Shown here piece after piece: positions 1 to 9,589 of a stretch of 64,000 nt of DNA (the first letter of the stretch is position 1; every line of letters starts with the position of its first letter). The position numbers and the translations under genes were made by a program. The stretch is taken from the NCBI GenBank assembly GCA_000750105.3, contig JPHH03000018.1, forward strand, positions 496,001 to 560,000. The letters are read 5' to 3'. Below the pieces are notes generated by a model, which searched no databases, was not told the origin of the DNA, and saw only the letters and a program-made list of their open reading frames with translations. The stretch comes from Tolypocladium sp. Sup5 PDA-1. Lineage: Eukaryota; Ascomycota; Sordariomycetes; Hypocreales; Ophiocordycipitaceae.

Positions 1-1
1 C

Positions 2-283
2 GGCAAGAAGCGCTCCCAGATTCCCTACGTGCTCAGGATGCTGGCGCGCAACGCGGCCGTCTGGTCGAACAAGGCCACGAGCTTCTACTTCATCACGCGC
101 GACGACAAGAACTTCCAGCCGGACCTGGCCGCGCTCATGGAGCTGGCGCGCGAGGGCCGCGTCCGGGTGCCCATCAAGCACGTCTGGGCGCTCGACGACA
201 TCAGGGAGGCGCACGAGAGCTGGGGCAAGCTGCACGGCATGGGGTCCATCCTGGTGCGCGTGTCAGACGAGGCCGCTTTCTGA
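2..283 (+). CDS. Medium-chain (zinc-type) dehydrogenase/reductase, C-terminal part only
   Basis: This is the 3' end of a gene cut by the window edge. The frame is open from base 2 and ends in TGA at 281-283. The visible 93 residues resemble the C-terminus of MDR-superfamily oxidoreductases (alcohol dehydrogenase / quinone oxidoreductase type). The stretch 'REGRVRVPIKHVWALDDIRE' followed by an AHE-W motif and a final SILVRV strand is the usual end of the family, where the last helix and strand pack on the GroES-like domain. The catalytic and NAD(P)-binding parts lie upstream of the window, so substrate and metal dependence cannot be judged. No intron is needed in the visible part. An internal ATG at 38 is probably not a start. 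Confidence 0.75.
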   Translation, partial: GKKRSQIPYVLRMLARNAAVWSNKATSFYFITRDDKNFQPDLAALMELAREGRVRVPIKHVWALDDIREAHESWGKLHGMGSILVRVSDEAAF

Positions 284-504
284 TGGCGAGAAGTGCTTCT
301 TTGCTTACGGGATATCATGGCGCAAGGCTACACTGGCGTTGGCTGTTTAATATACCTTAACTTCCAAGGAAGACGCGATATATATTTTCCCCTTTTATAC
401 ATGTTCTTGACTGAGAAGACTTGCGTTGCCACGACTGCATACAGACGTCACACCAATGCACCTGCATCACCTACATCTGGTACCTTTAATGACCCGCACT
501 CCTC

Positions 505-1098
505 TCAGTTGCTCGTAAAGTAGTTGGCCGCGAGAATCGGCCCCAGATTGACCTGCTTCTCCCAGTCGTCCAAACTATATCTCATCCTGCCCCAGACACC
601 CATCTTGGCGCCATTCGGCGGCGCATGAGCCTTGGCGTCGAACCCGGTGGGCTGCTCGTACAGGAAGAAGCAGTACCTGTGCGGGGCGCTCCCCGGCGGC
701 GGCGCGGGGCCAATGTAATCGGCGACAAAGGGGTCCGTGGCCGTCAACAGGGTCTTCCCGTGCTTTTGCTCGGGCTTCAGGCCGGACTGGATCCAGTGCA
801 GGATCGGGCCGAGCACGTCAAAGGATGGGAACGGCGCGTCGATGTCGAGGCCGATAACGAGGTAAGTTCCCTCCGGGTTGGGTACGTTGAAGCTCAACTC
901 GGGAGCTTCCTGGGCGTCTGAAATATAAAATGCGTGAGCATTGGAGTAGTTATGTATGCGTTGGATGTACTGCTTACCAGCCCTGGGAATGTACAATCCA
1001 GGCTCGACGGTGTGCTTGCCGGTGGTCACGCCGAGCACCTTGGACTTGTCCTTTTCGATGAGGGCCAAGCCGGCCTTGATACTTTCGTTTGAGGGCAT
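505..1098 (-). CDS. PEBP family protein (phosphatidylethanolamine-binding / Tfs1-like)
   Basis: Two exons, 1098-978 and 917-505, encode 177 aa. The intron 977-918 starts GTAAGC and ends TTTCAG. The product has the PEBP ligand-pocket signatures: the DxDAP box (here DIDAP, followed by FPS), HWI in the core, and the GxHR-like box (SAPHRY). In fungi this family includes the carboxypeptidase Y inhibitor Tfs1; a cytosolic lipid/anion-binding or protease-inhibitor role is family knowledge, not seen here. The start at 1098 gives the usual short PEBP N-terminus (MPSNES...). The frame is open for 35 more codons to an ATG at 1203, so a longer form is possible. The intron is 60 nt, a multiple of three, and has no in-frame stop, so an unspliced message would encode a 197-aa protein with a 20-residue insert. 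Confidence 0.88.
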   Translation of the reverse strand: MPSNESIKAGLALIEKDKSKVLGVTTGKHTVEPGLYIPRAGKQYIQRIHNYSNAHAFYISDAQEAPELSFNVPNPEGTYLVIGLDIDAPFPSFDVLGPILHWIQSGLKPEQKHGKTLLTATDPFVADYIGPAPPPGSAPHRYCFFLYEQPTGFDAKAHAPPNGAKMGVWGRMRYSLDDWEKQVNLGPILAANYFTSN

Positions 1099-2077
1099 TC
1101 TGATTGTTTTGTTTGTCGATGAGAGCTGATGAAAGATTGCCGTCAAGCTCTTTATGACGTCTTTCTTGATGGCCGGGTCACGTCGTTCACTTTGGCGTGG
1201 CACTCACTGAATCACAGAGCTTAAATCCGGCTATATCCACCAAGGCGCCAGACCGCTCGGAACTTGCCACCGAGCGAGCACCTGCTGCTTTTCGACTCGA
1301 GGCCAGTGCATTGTGCTTCTGCGAGCATCTGCACACACTTAACCATGACAATTGGCTCTGGTGTGTTACCATGTTCTCCACCATGACTGAACAGCAACAG
1401 TAAACCTTTATGGAAACAAGCGTAGGGGACAGGTGCTTTGCTACAACGTTGCTGATGATGAAGCAGCTTGCAAGCACGGCCATATCGGTACTAACACGAG
1501 TAAGTCCGAACAGAGGGAGCATCGCCATTTCGACGTCACAGCGAAACATCATCGCATCCAGTAACATTTCATACAAACCAGCTCATTTTACGAATCGACC
1601 CCATGTCGGTGCCGAATCGGCGGAACGAAATGCTACTTGACTTCCGCGCCTCCACTTGCGCCGTCGATTTGCCTATACGGATAGAGGATATCAGACTGGC
1701 GTAAAGCTCAAGCTCATTTGAGCGTGTTGTTCAAACCTCGCACTTTACTCGGGACGTGATGCGATTGACTGTTTTCTAGATGCTGTTCAGCGTGTGGCGG
1801 CGGGTCTTTTCTGCTAATCATCCAAATCCTTTTGGGAAGTTGAGGGAAGTTGGGATATCCTACGACGTTGTCTGAGGAAGCCCAACTCCAGGACTGTTGG
1901 GCCACATGAGAAAGCCACACACTATTATTATATCTACACTTGGGGCCGCTCTGGAGATGGTGCGCAGCCCCGCGCCCACGGAGGGGGCCGTCCCTCACTC
2001 AAAGGCGCTCAAGGCACTATTAATACCTGTGCCGCAAATATGGGGGATCTGACCCCCTCCGTCCCTCTCTTTCTTCA
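1099..2077. other. Intergenic region between PEBP gene and serine hydrolase gene
   Basis: Both flanking genes are transcribed away from this region, so it should hold two divergent promoters. Several short frames occur on both strands (for example 1410-1640 + and 1714-1998 -), but none has a recognisable domain or splice-linked continuation. I see no RNA gene or repeat. Pyrimidine-rich sequence (ctccgtccctctctttcttc) lies just before the hydrolase start, as is common at fungal transcription starts. Confidence 0.5.
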
Positions 2078-3316
2078 ATGCCATTGAATCCGGCCGTTTG
2101 CCTCGCCATGGCCGACGACATCGAGACTAGCTTCCAGGCCGCCATCGAGGCCGGCAAGATCAACGGCGCCGTCATCTGTGCCACCGACGCCGAGGGTCGC
2201 TTCGTCTACGACAAGGCGCTCGGCGAGCGCACCCTGCTGTCGGGCGAGAGGCGCCCGCAGCGGCTCGACGACGTGCTGTACCTGGCCTCGGCCACCAAGC
2301 TCATCACCACCATCGCCGCCCTGCAGTGCGTCGAGGACGGCCTGCTGACCCTGACCGGCGACCTGTCGTCGGTTGCGCCCGAGCTCGCGGCCAAGCAGGT
2401 CATCACCGGCTTTTCCGACGACGGCGAAACCCCTCTGCTCGAGCCGCCGGCCCGCCCCATCACGCTCGAGATGCTGCTCACGCACAGCTCCGGCGTCAGC
2501 TACGACTTCCTGAACCCGCACGTCGCCCGGTGGCGCGAGAAGTTCGCCCCTGCGCAAGACGGCGCGCGCCGGCCGGTCGAGGAGGCGTTCAGCTACCCGC
2601 TCGGCTTCCAGCCCGGCGCCGGCTGGATGTACGGCCCCGGGCTCGACTGGGCCGGCCGCCTGGTGGAGCGGGTGACGGGCCGCACGCTGGGCGAGCGCAT
2701 GCAGGAGCGCATCTTCGACCCGCTCGGCATCGACGCCCAGTTCTACCCGGTCACCCGCGAGGACCGGCGCGCCCGCCTCGTCGACCTGAACCCGCACGAC
2801 CCCGACGGCCTCGGCCGCGCCGTGCTCGGCGGCGGCGGCGACATGAACAAGCGCAGCCGCGGGGACTTTGGCGGCCACGGCCTCTTCATGCCGGGCGCCG
2901 ACTACGTCAAGGTTCTGCGCTCGCTGCTGGCCGGCGACGGCAAGCTGCTCAAGCCCGCCACCGTCGACGACCTGTTCCAGCACCGCCTCAGCCCCCCGGC
3001 GACCGTGGGGCACCGGGCCGCGCTGGCCGGCCCCATGGGCGTCTTCTTCCGCGTGGGCGTTGACCCCGAAACGGAGATGGGCCACGGCTTGGGCGGCCTG
3101 CTGACGCTGCAGGATGTCGACGGCTGGTACGGCGAGCGTACGCTGACCTGGGGCGGCGGCCTGACGCTCACCTGGTTCATCGATCGCAGCAACGGCCTGT
3201 GCGGCGTCGGCGCCATCCAGGCCACGCTGCCGGTCGACGTCGACGCTGTGGCCGCACTAAAGCAGACCTTCCGCCGCGACGTCTACCGCAAGCACGCCGC
3301 GTGGAAGGAGCAGTAG
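2078..3316 (+). CDS. Beta-lactamase-fold serine hydrolase / transesterase
   Basis: A single uninterrupted frame encodes 412 aa, or 402 aa if the second ATG at 2108 is used. The ATG at 2108 has the better context (gccATGg), so it may be the real start. Counting from the first Met, the class C beta-lactamase / LovD-like signatures are present: nucleophile motif S71-A-T-K74, a tyrosine motif around Y185 (MYGPG), and a C-terminal W-G-G-G at about 358-361 in place of the KTG box. LTHSSGVSYDF (about 134-144) is also typical of the family. These proteins hydrolyse or transfer ester or amide groups. Fungal members range from esterases to acyltransferases of polyketide pathways, but no polyketide genes are nearby, so the substrate is unknown. 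There is no signal peptide. Confidence 0.88.
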   Translation: MPLNPAVCLAMADDIETSFQAAIEAGKINGAVICATDAEGRFVYDKALGERTLLSGERRPQRLDDVLYLASATKLITTIAALQCVEDGLLTLTGDLSSVAPELAAKQVITGFSDDGETPLLEPPARPITLEMLLTHSSGVSYDFLNPHVARWREKFAPAQDGARRPVEEAFSYPLGFQPGAGWMYGPGLDWAGRLVERVTGRTLGERMQERIFDPLGIDAQFYPVTREDRRARLVDLNPHDPDGLGRAVLGGGGDMNKRSRGDFGGHGLFMPGADYVKVLRSLLAGDGKLLKPATVDDLFQHRLSPPATVGHRAALAGPMGVFFRVGVDPETEMGHGLGGLLTLQDVDGWYGERTLTWGGGLTLTWFIDRSNGLCGVGAIQATLPVDVDAVAALKQTFRRDVYRKHAAWKEQ

Positions 3317-3960
3317 CAGGCCTCATGGCGATGAAGACGGAAGAGTATACAGAAGTCGACACGCCTCATATCTGCCTTTCCAGCAACAGACAAAGGAACC
3401 CGACGAAGCCTTTTGATGAAGCCCACCCATCCCCCCTCTCATCTCTATTACTCATCTTTCCGCTTCTTCGGCCCGTCGTTGCGTTTTATCGTTCGGCCCT
3501 CCGTCGGCCCCGCATGCCCTAGTGGCGGCTTCCGGCGTCGGCTCCAATCCGAGTCCGTCCACCAGGGGCCGCCGGCCGACCGAACCGATCTATTTTCCTT
3601 TTTGGGTATTAGTTGGCAAAACTGGCAGATCAGTCTGGGCAATTGGCTTTCGCTCGGCCCTACGTACATCTCGATCTGTAGCTCAGTGTCGCAGCCCGCG
3701 TTGTTGCCGTCGGATCGGACCAAACGCTCCGGGTCCGTGACGTCAACAGTCAACACCTACCTCAGATTGTCGTCGTCATAATGAGCATGTCTGTGATGAT
3801 GATGATGAGGAGAATGGCATCGGCATGTATGTAGTATCTGGCGCCGGCGAATAAATAAATACTAGTCGTTATAAAGGTTGCCGCCGACTTGTCCTGCGTA
3901 GTAAAGTCAGCACGACAAGCAGGTCCAGCAATCTACAATTCTACAGTACAACGACGCATA
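3317..3960 (+). other. Intergenic region, promoter of the dehydrogenase gene
   Basis: There is no gene here that I can support. The short frames at 3413-3781 and 3448-3756 overlap each other on opposite strands and resemble nothing. A perfect CRE/ATF palindrome TGACGTCA lies at 3738-3745, and a TATA-like element TATAAAG at about 3870-3876, roughly 85 bp before the dehydrogenase ATG. Confidence 0.45.
3738..3745. promoter_or_regulatory. CRE/ATF-type bZIP site TGACGTCA
   Basis: Perfect 8-bp palindrome matching the CREB/ATF bZIP consensus, 216 bp upstream of the dehydrogenase ATG. Fungal Atf1-type stress regulators bind this motif; occupation here is inference only. Confidence 0.4.
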
Positions 3961-5496
3961 ATGGCAGCATCGCAAGCAGCCTACGCCGTGGAAAAAGCCA
4001 TCGGCCACGATACCAATGCCGTGACACAACAAGATGTGTCCAACAATCAAGGCACCGGCTCGGCGAGTCAAACCATGAAGGCCCTCGTCTGGATGGGCAA
4101 GAACAAAGTCGAAATGGGTGCGCCGCATGCTTCGCCTTCAAACGGACGCTCACTGACTGTATGACTTCAGCCGACGTCCCCAGGCCCACCATCCTCGAAG
4201 ACCGCGACGTCATCCTCAAAGTCACGGGCTCGACCGTCTGCGGCTCCGACCTGCACCTCCTGCACTCGGTCGTCGTGCAGCTCTCCAAGGGCGACATCCT
4301 GGGCCACGAGTTCTGCGGCGTCGTCGACCAGGTCGGCCCCGGCGCCCGGGGCAAGATCAAGGTCGGCAAGCGGTACGTCGCGTCGTTCCAGATTGCCTGC
4401 GGGGACTGCTTCTTCTGCAAGCAGAAACTGTCGTCGCAGTGCGAGAGGACGAACGCCAACACGACAGCCAAGGGCATGTACGGCGGGAGGACGGCGGGGC
4501 TTTTTGGATTCTCGCACTTCACGGGCGGGTTTGCGGGCGGACAGGCCGAGTATGTGCGTGTGCCGTTGGGGGATGTGAATCTGCTTGAGATCCCGGACGG
4601 TGTGCCGGATGAAAAAGGTTGGTTCTCCTCAGGTAACAAAGGGGTTTGCGATTGAAGGGGGGATGCTGACGAAAGGCAAAGCTCTCTACCTTTCCGATGT
4701 GCTCGCCACCTCGTACAACTGCGTCAAAGACACAGCCGTCTACCCCGGAGATGAAGTCGCCGTCTTCGGCGCCGGCCCGATCGGTCAAATGGCCGGCGTC
4801 TTTGCCCTCGGCGAGGGCGCCAAGAAGGTCATCTTTGTCGACACGGAGCCGCGTCTCTCTTTCATGAAGGAGCACTTCCCCAAGGAGCACCGGGATAAAC
4901 TTGAGCTTGTCGACTTCAAGAAGCTCTCCCACGGGGTCACGTCGAGCGAAACGGTCGTCAGCCGACTCAAGGACCTCTGCGGCGGACGAGGCCCCGACGT
5001 GGCGCTCGAATGCGCGGCAGGCGAGTACGCAAAGGGCTGGATGCACTGGCTCGAGATTGCAACGGGCGCCGAGACGGATACCAGTGAGATTATCAACGAG
5101 ATGGTCGAGGGCGTCCGCAACTATGGTCGGTGTGGCGTGACCGGCGTCTACGTCGGATACGTGCGTCCCTTGCCTTTCATGTAACAAACCTATGTAGTAA
5201 GAGCTGACATGCATCAGACAAACCACTTCAACGTCGGCTCGCTCATGCAGCGCGGCATCAGGCTCATCGGCAACGGCCAGGCGCCGGTGCACAAGTACTG
5301 GGAAGAGCTGCTGGCCATGATCCAGAAGGGCGAGCTGGACCCGCTGCAGATGGTGTCTCACCGCGTGCAGCTCGAGGACCTGGACAAGGTTTACTACAAG
5401 TTTGAGGCCAGGGAGGACAGAATGCAAAAGGTGTTTGTCGAGACCAAGTTTTCGTTTCCGGCGGCGCAGGGCTCGCCGGCGCTGACGAGGTATTGA
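3961..5496 (+). CDS. Zinc-dependent alcohol / formaldehyde dehydrogenase-like protein
   Basis: Four exons (3961-4117, 4171-4617, 4682-5160, 5218-5496) encode 453 aa. The introns are 53, 64 and 57 nt with GT..AG ends; all joins keep the frame. The protein is a medium-chain zinc dehydrogenase. Likely catalytic zinc ligands are C76 (CGSD) and H98-E99 (GHE). The structural zinc site is complete as C129-x2-C132-x2-C135-x7-C143. The nucleotide-binding loop is GAGPIG at 231-236. The length, and the insert around GMYGGRTAG, fit the class resembling glutathione-independent formaldehyde dehydrogenases and threonine/sorbitol dehydrogenase relatives rather than classic ADH1. The family homology begins at MKALVW (residue 39), so translation may instead start at 4075. 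The first 38 residues are Ser/Thr/Asn-rich and unrelated to the family. Confidence 0.88.
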
Positions 5497-7169
5497 TGGG
5501 GATGTATCTTGCGGGGAGTTGGTGTCGGGTTGGCGTCATGGGGAGCCAATGTCGGATTGTAGGGGCGAGTCAAGCCTACTTCATCTTGTCGCTATAACGG
5601 TTTTCGTCCGATACCTGGCTCAGGCTTGGGGGGGATTTGTCGTTGAAAATAAAGTTCGATTGGCCTCTCCGAAGCTCGTGATGGATCAATCGCCAAGATG
5701 TCGCAGATGCTTGGCTCTTAGTCGTCGAGGACTTGACCAAACATCGCACTCGGAATAGGCTTGCCTTTTAGAGCACTTTGGCAATTCGCCCCAAGGCTAC
5801 TTGTTCTGCCTCTAAAGGTGGGAGCGCTCGTCCACATAGCCAAATCTACGACTTGTAATCAATGTGCAGGTAGGAAGCACCCTTCACATCGCCGCCGTGA
5901 ATCCAAGCCTCACGTTTTCCCGGGGAACCCAACCCCGATTCAGTGCTACTATTTGCCCACATCTCAAGGCACGGTGAAACCTGACAATGAGAGCCAAAGA
6001 AAGTCTTGCGGCTCCAAAATTAGCCTATTTCGCCGCCTTGGTTATGACTTGGCTCCCTGGTGGGACGGGGAAGCTTAATGGCAGCGCATTAAATGCTTTG
6101 AAACGCTGCGCCCACTCGGGGGCAAGGTCAGACCCCGGAGGAATACCTGCAGGTACAACTCACCCGGGGCCCGAATGCGAAGACTTGCAATCAAAGAAGC
6201 CAAGGCGCGGGATCGTCCGATTGCCAGACTTGCTTTTAGCCAAGAGGCGAAACTTGGGATGGCGTCAACAGGCGTTTCAGGCAACTAAGGCAGACGGCTC
6301 CTTGCAAGCCGATAGCGGTTAGCTCGGCAATCCTCCGACATAGAACTTGTAAACAAGACTGGGGTAGGAGCTGTAACAGCAAAGCCACCTTGCTCATGTT
6401 TGGAAACTATCCGTTACGTGCTAGGGGTCGGATGCGTGCTCAACCGAAGCCATCGTCCGTTTGGAGCACGTATGCATGGGAAAGGTGCCGGCGCTAGATA
6501 CCGGCCTATCAACCATGGTTCTCGGGCGGCGCGCTTTGAGCTCTCGCAGCCGGCTCGGACAGAGAGTCCTCCAGGTTAATTAAAGTTACTCAATCACAGG
6601 GTTTCATTAGTGTTTGCACTGTGATCATGCTCTCGTTGCCCGGAACTCGAGCGAAAAGAGCTACCAGCTAGTACTTTCGACGGACACCAACAGCCCTCGA
6701 CGAGTTTGAAGCGGGCTTACAAGGCGCAACGATTCGGGACCAACATGCCGTCTGTTTCTCGTGGTAGAGGCCTAGCTAGTCTGAAGATTCATCTGCTCTG
6801 GTCGGATAGATCTTGCCGTTTAGAAGGCCCCCTGTCACTCGTGGCCTTCTAGACTGGAGGCGGCCACTCCAACAACCGAACGTGGCTGACGTTTGCTATG
6901 TTACAGATGGATGCTGTCTCGCGTTGACTCGTCAAGACGCCGGAGCCATTCTATGCCAGTGGTAGGAGCAGAACCTCGAGCTACTGCCGCAATCGCAACA
7001 GCCGGGCATGGAGTATAATAAGGCAGCTTCCACCGCTCCTCCTCCGATCTTACAACAAGACCTTTAGAAGACAAAACGACCAATCAACCACTAGCCCCTA
7101 ATTCACACTCATTTACGGATACGCAACTCCTACTTTACGCAACTACTACTACTCCAAACAATAAACATA
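5497..7169. other. 1.67-kb intergenic region with no supported gene
   Basis: Several frames of 60-110 codons exist (5519-5758, 5761-6078, 5987-6322 on +; 6075-6284, 6901-7083 on -). None shows a domain, a signal peptide or convincing splice-linked continuation, and they overlap each other. Base composition is lower in GC than the neighbouring genes but lacks the CpA depletion of the repeat blocks. The last 160 bp are probably the promoter of the small secreted protein; TATAATA lies at about 7014-7020. Confidence 0.45.
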
Positions 7170-7607
7170 ATGAAGGTCTCCACCGCGGCATTCGTCCTCA
7201 CCCTCCTCACTGGCGCGCTGGCCGCGCCGCAGGCCGGCGTCGTCTCCGGCTCGGACAAGCGCGACATCGCGGCCCGAGACTTCCAGGGCTCCGGCGCGCA
7301 CGCCGCCGTGGACGTCAGGAACGTCGACGCCGCGGTCACCCTTGAGCAACGCGAGGCCCCTTTCGACGCTGAGGACGAGGACGGGCTAGAGGCGCGGGCG
7401 GCGAAGAAGAAGGCCAAGGGCAAGAAGAAGGCGGCCAAGGGGAAGAAGAAGGCGGCCAAGAAGGCCAAGAAGGCGGCCAAGGGAGCCAAGAAGGCGGCCA
7501 AGGGAGCCAAGGCGGCCAAGGCGGCCAAGGCGGACAAGGCCGACGCGGCCGACGCGGCGGCGCCGGCCAGGGTGACGAGCTCCTTCGACGCGCCGGGGGT
7601 AGTCTAG
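7170..7607 (+). CDS. Small secreted lysine/alanine-rich protein
   Basis: A single-exon 145-aa protein. Residues 1-18 (MKVSTAAFVLTLLTGALA) form a clear signal peptide with predicted cleavage before APQ. A Lys-Arg pair at 30-31 and an Arg at the end of a short pro-like segment could be Kex2-type processing sites. Residues about 76-125 are almost entirely Lys, Ala and Gly in irregular KKAAK/GAKKAAK repeats. The tail is acidic and alanine-rich (ADKADAADAAA), and the segment before the repeats is also acidic (DAEDEDG). There are no cysteines, so it is not a typical disulphide-bonded effector. The composition recalls histone H1 tails or other cationic, nucleic-acid- or membrane-binding peptides; function is unknown. 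The ATG follows an A-rich leader (aacATAATG). Confidence 0.65.
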   Translation: MKVSTAAFVLTLLTGALAAPQAGVVSGSDKRDIAARDFQGSGAHAAVDVRNVDAAVTLEQREAPFDAEDEDGLEARAAKKKAKGKKKAAKGKKKAAKKAKKAAKGAKKAAKGAKAAKAAKADKADAADAAAPARVTSSFDAPGVV

Positions 7608-8209
7608 TTTTCGATGCAGAACTTACGACAAACAAATGCCACCGGTAACGACTGTTAGCGTTTCTTATTATTACCGTTATTTCCCGTGATTTTGCGCGCC
7701 CTCTATTGCGATTGATGCAGAGATCGCCCCAACGCTGCGCAGCACCTGGCGTAACTGTCGATTCCCGGCTGACCTGGCGCATCGTATGCCGGGCGGATCG
7801 CCGCGCCCGCCCAGTCGCGCCTACGGTCTCCGTACGTAGACGCCACAGCCTCGAAGAGATATTTCGTATATACTCCGACAATGCTAATAATGTAAGTTTC
7901 GCAAATCCATACGCTGGAGACCGACACGTAGTAAAGTGAACTAGGCACACGCATTGCAGGTGCAGATCGTCGCGACTCCCAACCTCCAAGGCCCGGTGAT
8001 GTCACCGCCTTGACGTCACCGGCAACGGCACACGGTCACACAACATCCTCGTTCACCCAACAAACAATCTTGATACCGATCCTCACGAGTTAACTCTCAA
8101 AACCTTTCGACTTTCAAATCACGTTGAATCCATCATCCGCTCCGTACCAAAAACCACATTAGCGCAGGACCATCACGTCAAGCCACCACAGACGCTCTTC
8201 TGCGCCAAG
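7608..8209 (+). other. Intergenic region with paired CRE-like sites
   Basis: No gene supported; frames at 7703-8005 (-) and 7706-7939 (+) are mutually overlapping and unrecognised. TGATGTCA (7998-8005) and TGACGTCA (8011-8018) stand 13 bp apart, about 200 bp before the next start codon, followed by an A/C-rich leader typical of a fungal 5' UTR. Confidence 0.45.
7998..8018. promoter_or_regulatory. Two adjacent CRE/ATF-type sites
   Basis: TGATGTCA at 7998-8005 differs by one base from the perfect palindrome TGACGTCA at 8011-8018. The spacing of 13 bp and the position about 190-210 bp upstream of the ATG at 8210 suggest a bZIP-responsive promoter; binding is inferred. Confidence 0.4.
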
Positions 8210-8620
8210 ATGCGCGACCCGACTAGAACCATCCTCCGCGCCTCCACCCGCCTCCGTCTCCCTCAGCTCCCCGGGCGCCACTTCTCCCTCTCCCCGGCAA
8301 GCCTCTCATCCGCCGACAACACCACCGCAACCGGCAAACCCGCCGATGCCGCCGTCGCCGACGGCGGCGGCTCTGGCGCAAAGGGCCGCACCGGCGGCGG
8401 CTCAGCCCTCGGCAGCTCCTCGCCCAACGCCCCGTCCCGCCCCAAGGTCTTCAACGCGAGCGTCTCCGGGTCCGACGCAGGCAAGCAGCTTAACGAGGAG
8501 CAGAAGAAGGAGGTCGACGAGCACAACCGCCACTTTGCCAAGAAGCACGACCGCGGGCAGAGGGCCGAGGACGACAAGGTCGACAAGAAGTTTTGGAAGG
8601 ACGACTCCAAGAAGGGCTAA
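8210..8620 (+). CDS. Small hypothetical protein, probably mitochondrial
   Basis: A single-exon frame encodes 136 aa and ends in TAA. The N-terminus MRDPTRTILRASTRLRLPQL is rich in Arg, Ser and Leu and lacks acidic residues after position 3, as expected for a mitochondrial presequence; 'GRHFSLSPASL' could contain the cleavage site. A Gly/Ser/Ala low-complexity linker covers about 45-80. The C-terminal 50 residues are strongly charged (NEEQKKEVDEHNRHFAKKHDR) and probably helical. This C-terminal pattern is common in small conserved fungal proteins of unknown function. I do not recognise a named family. Confidence 0.6.
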   Translation: MRDPTRTILRASTRLRLPQLPGRHFSLSPASLSSADNTTATGKPADAAVADGGGSGAKGRTGGGSALGSSSPNAPSRPKVFNASVSGSDAGKQLNEEQKKEVDEHNRHFAKKHDRGQRAEDDKVDKKFWKDDSKKG

Positions 8621-9589
8621 ACACCATGTCCTGGGACGGAATCGACTTGTACTTGTACTCTACCTTTCACCGGCGTTAGTTTTGGTACAGCTTGCAGGAG
8701 ACACGGGCATGAACAGGGCACGAGGCACGCTGTTCTGGTAGACAGGCAAGGGGCACACGACGATACCAGAGGGAAGGGAGACTGTATTATTAGCCACCAG
8801 TCACTGTATAGGTAAAGAGCTGCAGTCGACTCATTACAACGTCAATTATTGCTGCCCGATTTGACACGGGCGACCGGCAGTTCTGGCATGTTTATGAACT
8901 AATCCTCCCGACTCTTGCGGCCCCCCTTGTGCAGGAAGGGTATTATCCTCAGCATCAACCGTCCAGCAGCTCAGATGACTTTCGAGCAGTCGACGAGCCT
9001 GTGTAGCAGTTCCAGCTTACACTAGGTCGTCTTACATCCTGTGCCCCCGCGTCTAGCAACCAGAATAGAGAGGCTCAGGCGTAGAGTTTCGAATCGCGCA
9101 TCTCAACTCTGCTGCCAGGTCCAGACTTGTGCCACGCCATCTCGACAGACCTTGGCCCAGATTTGTGCCGGCCGCCGAGCAGGACATTCTCCAAGTCATC
9201 TCGAACTCGAGGCCACCGCACTCATGCGATGTGATTTCCTCCATCAAGTTATCCTCGCGTGCCTGCATTTATCTCGAGTCAGTCTGGGTTCTGCCATGTG
9301 AATGCTCAAGAAGTGGTGTGGAAAGAGGAGGGAGTCAGAGTAACTATGAACTTTAAATAGATCATTCAAGGCATGCCTTGTCAAATACAATCTAGCGTAA
9401 GTTTGCTTCATCATAAAGGTGTGGAGGGTGTGGGCTCGAGAAGAAAACAAAGAGGTCTTACCATTACAACGAGTGTTGATTGGCATGGTACAGCAGGGCG
9501 GACGTGCCAGCCGCAGTACAGCCTCGCGACCCGGCGTGCTCTTATTCATTGTCATTGCTCCGAGAAACAACGTGCCTGTTATTCGCTCA
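8621..9589. other. Intergenic region between convergent 3' ends
   Basis: This lies between the 3' end of the small mitochondrial-type gene and the 3' end of ERV26. No frame here is convincing (9041-9301 + and 9053-9268 - overlap each other). It should contain the two 3' UTRs. Confidence 0.45.

Noticed and set aside
1714..1998. 94-codon minus-strand frame between PEBP and hydrolase genes
   Set aside because: No signal peptide, domain or splice-linked continuation; low-confidence by-product of the intergenic sequence.
2326..3063. Long Arg/Pro-rich frame (245 codons) on the plus strand, and the 336-codon minus frame at 2075-3085
   Set aside because: Both lie within the serine hydrolase gene in other frames; composition is that of a GC-rich shadow and no domain is present.
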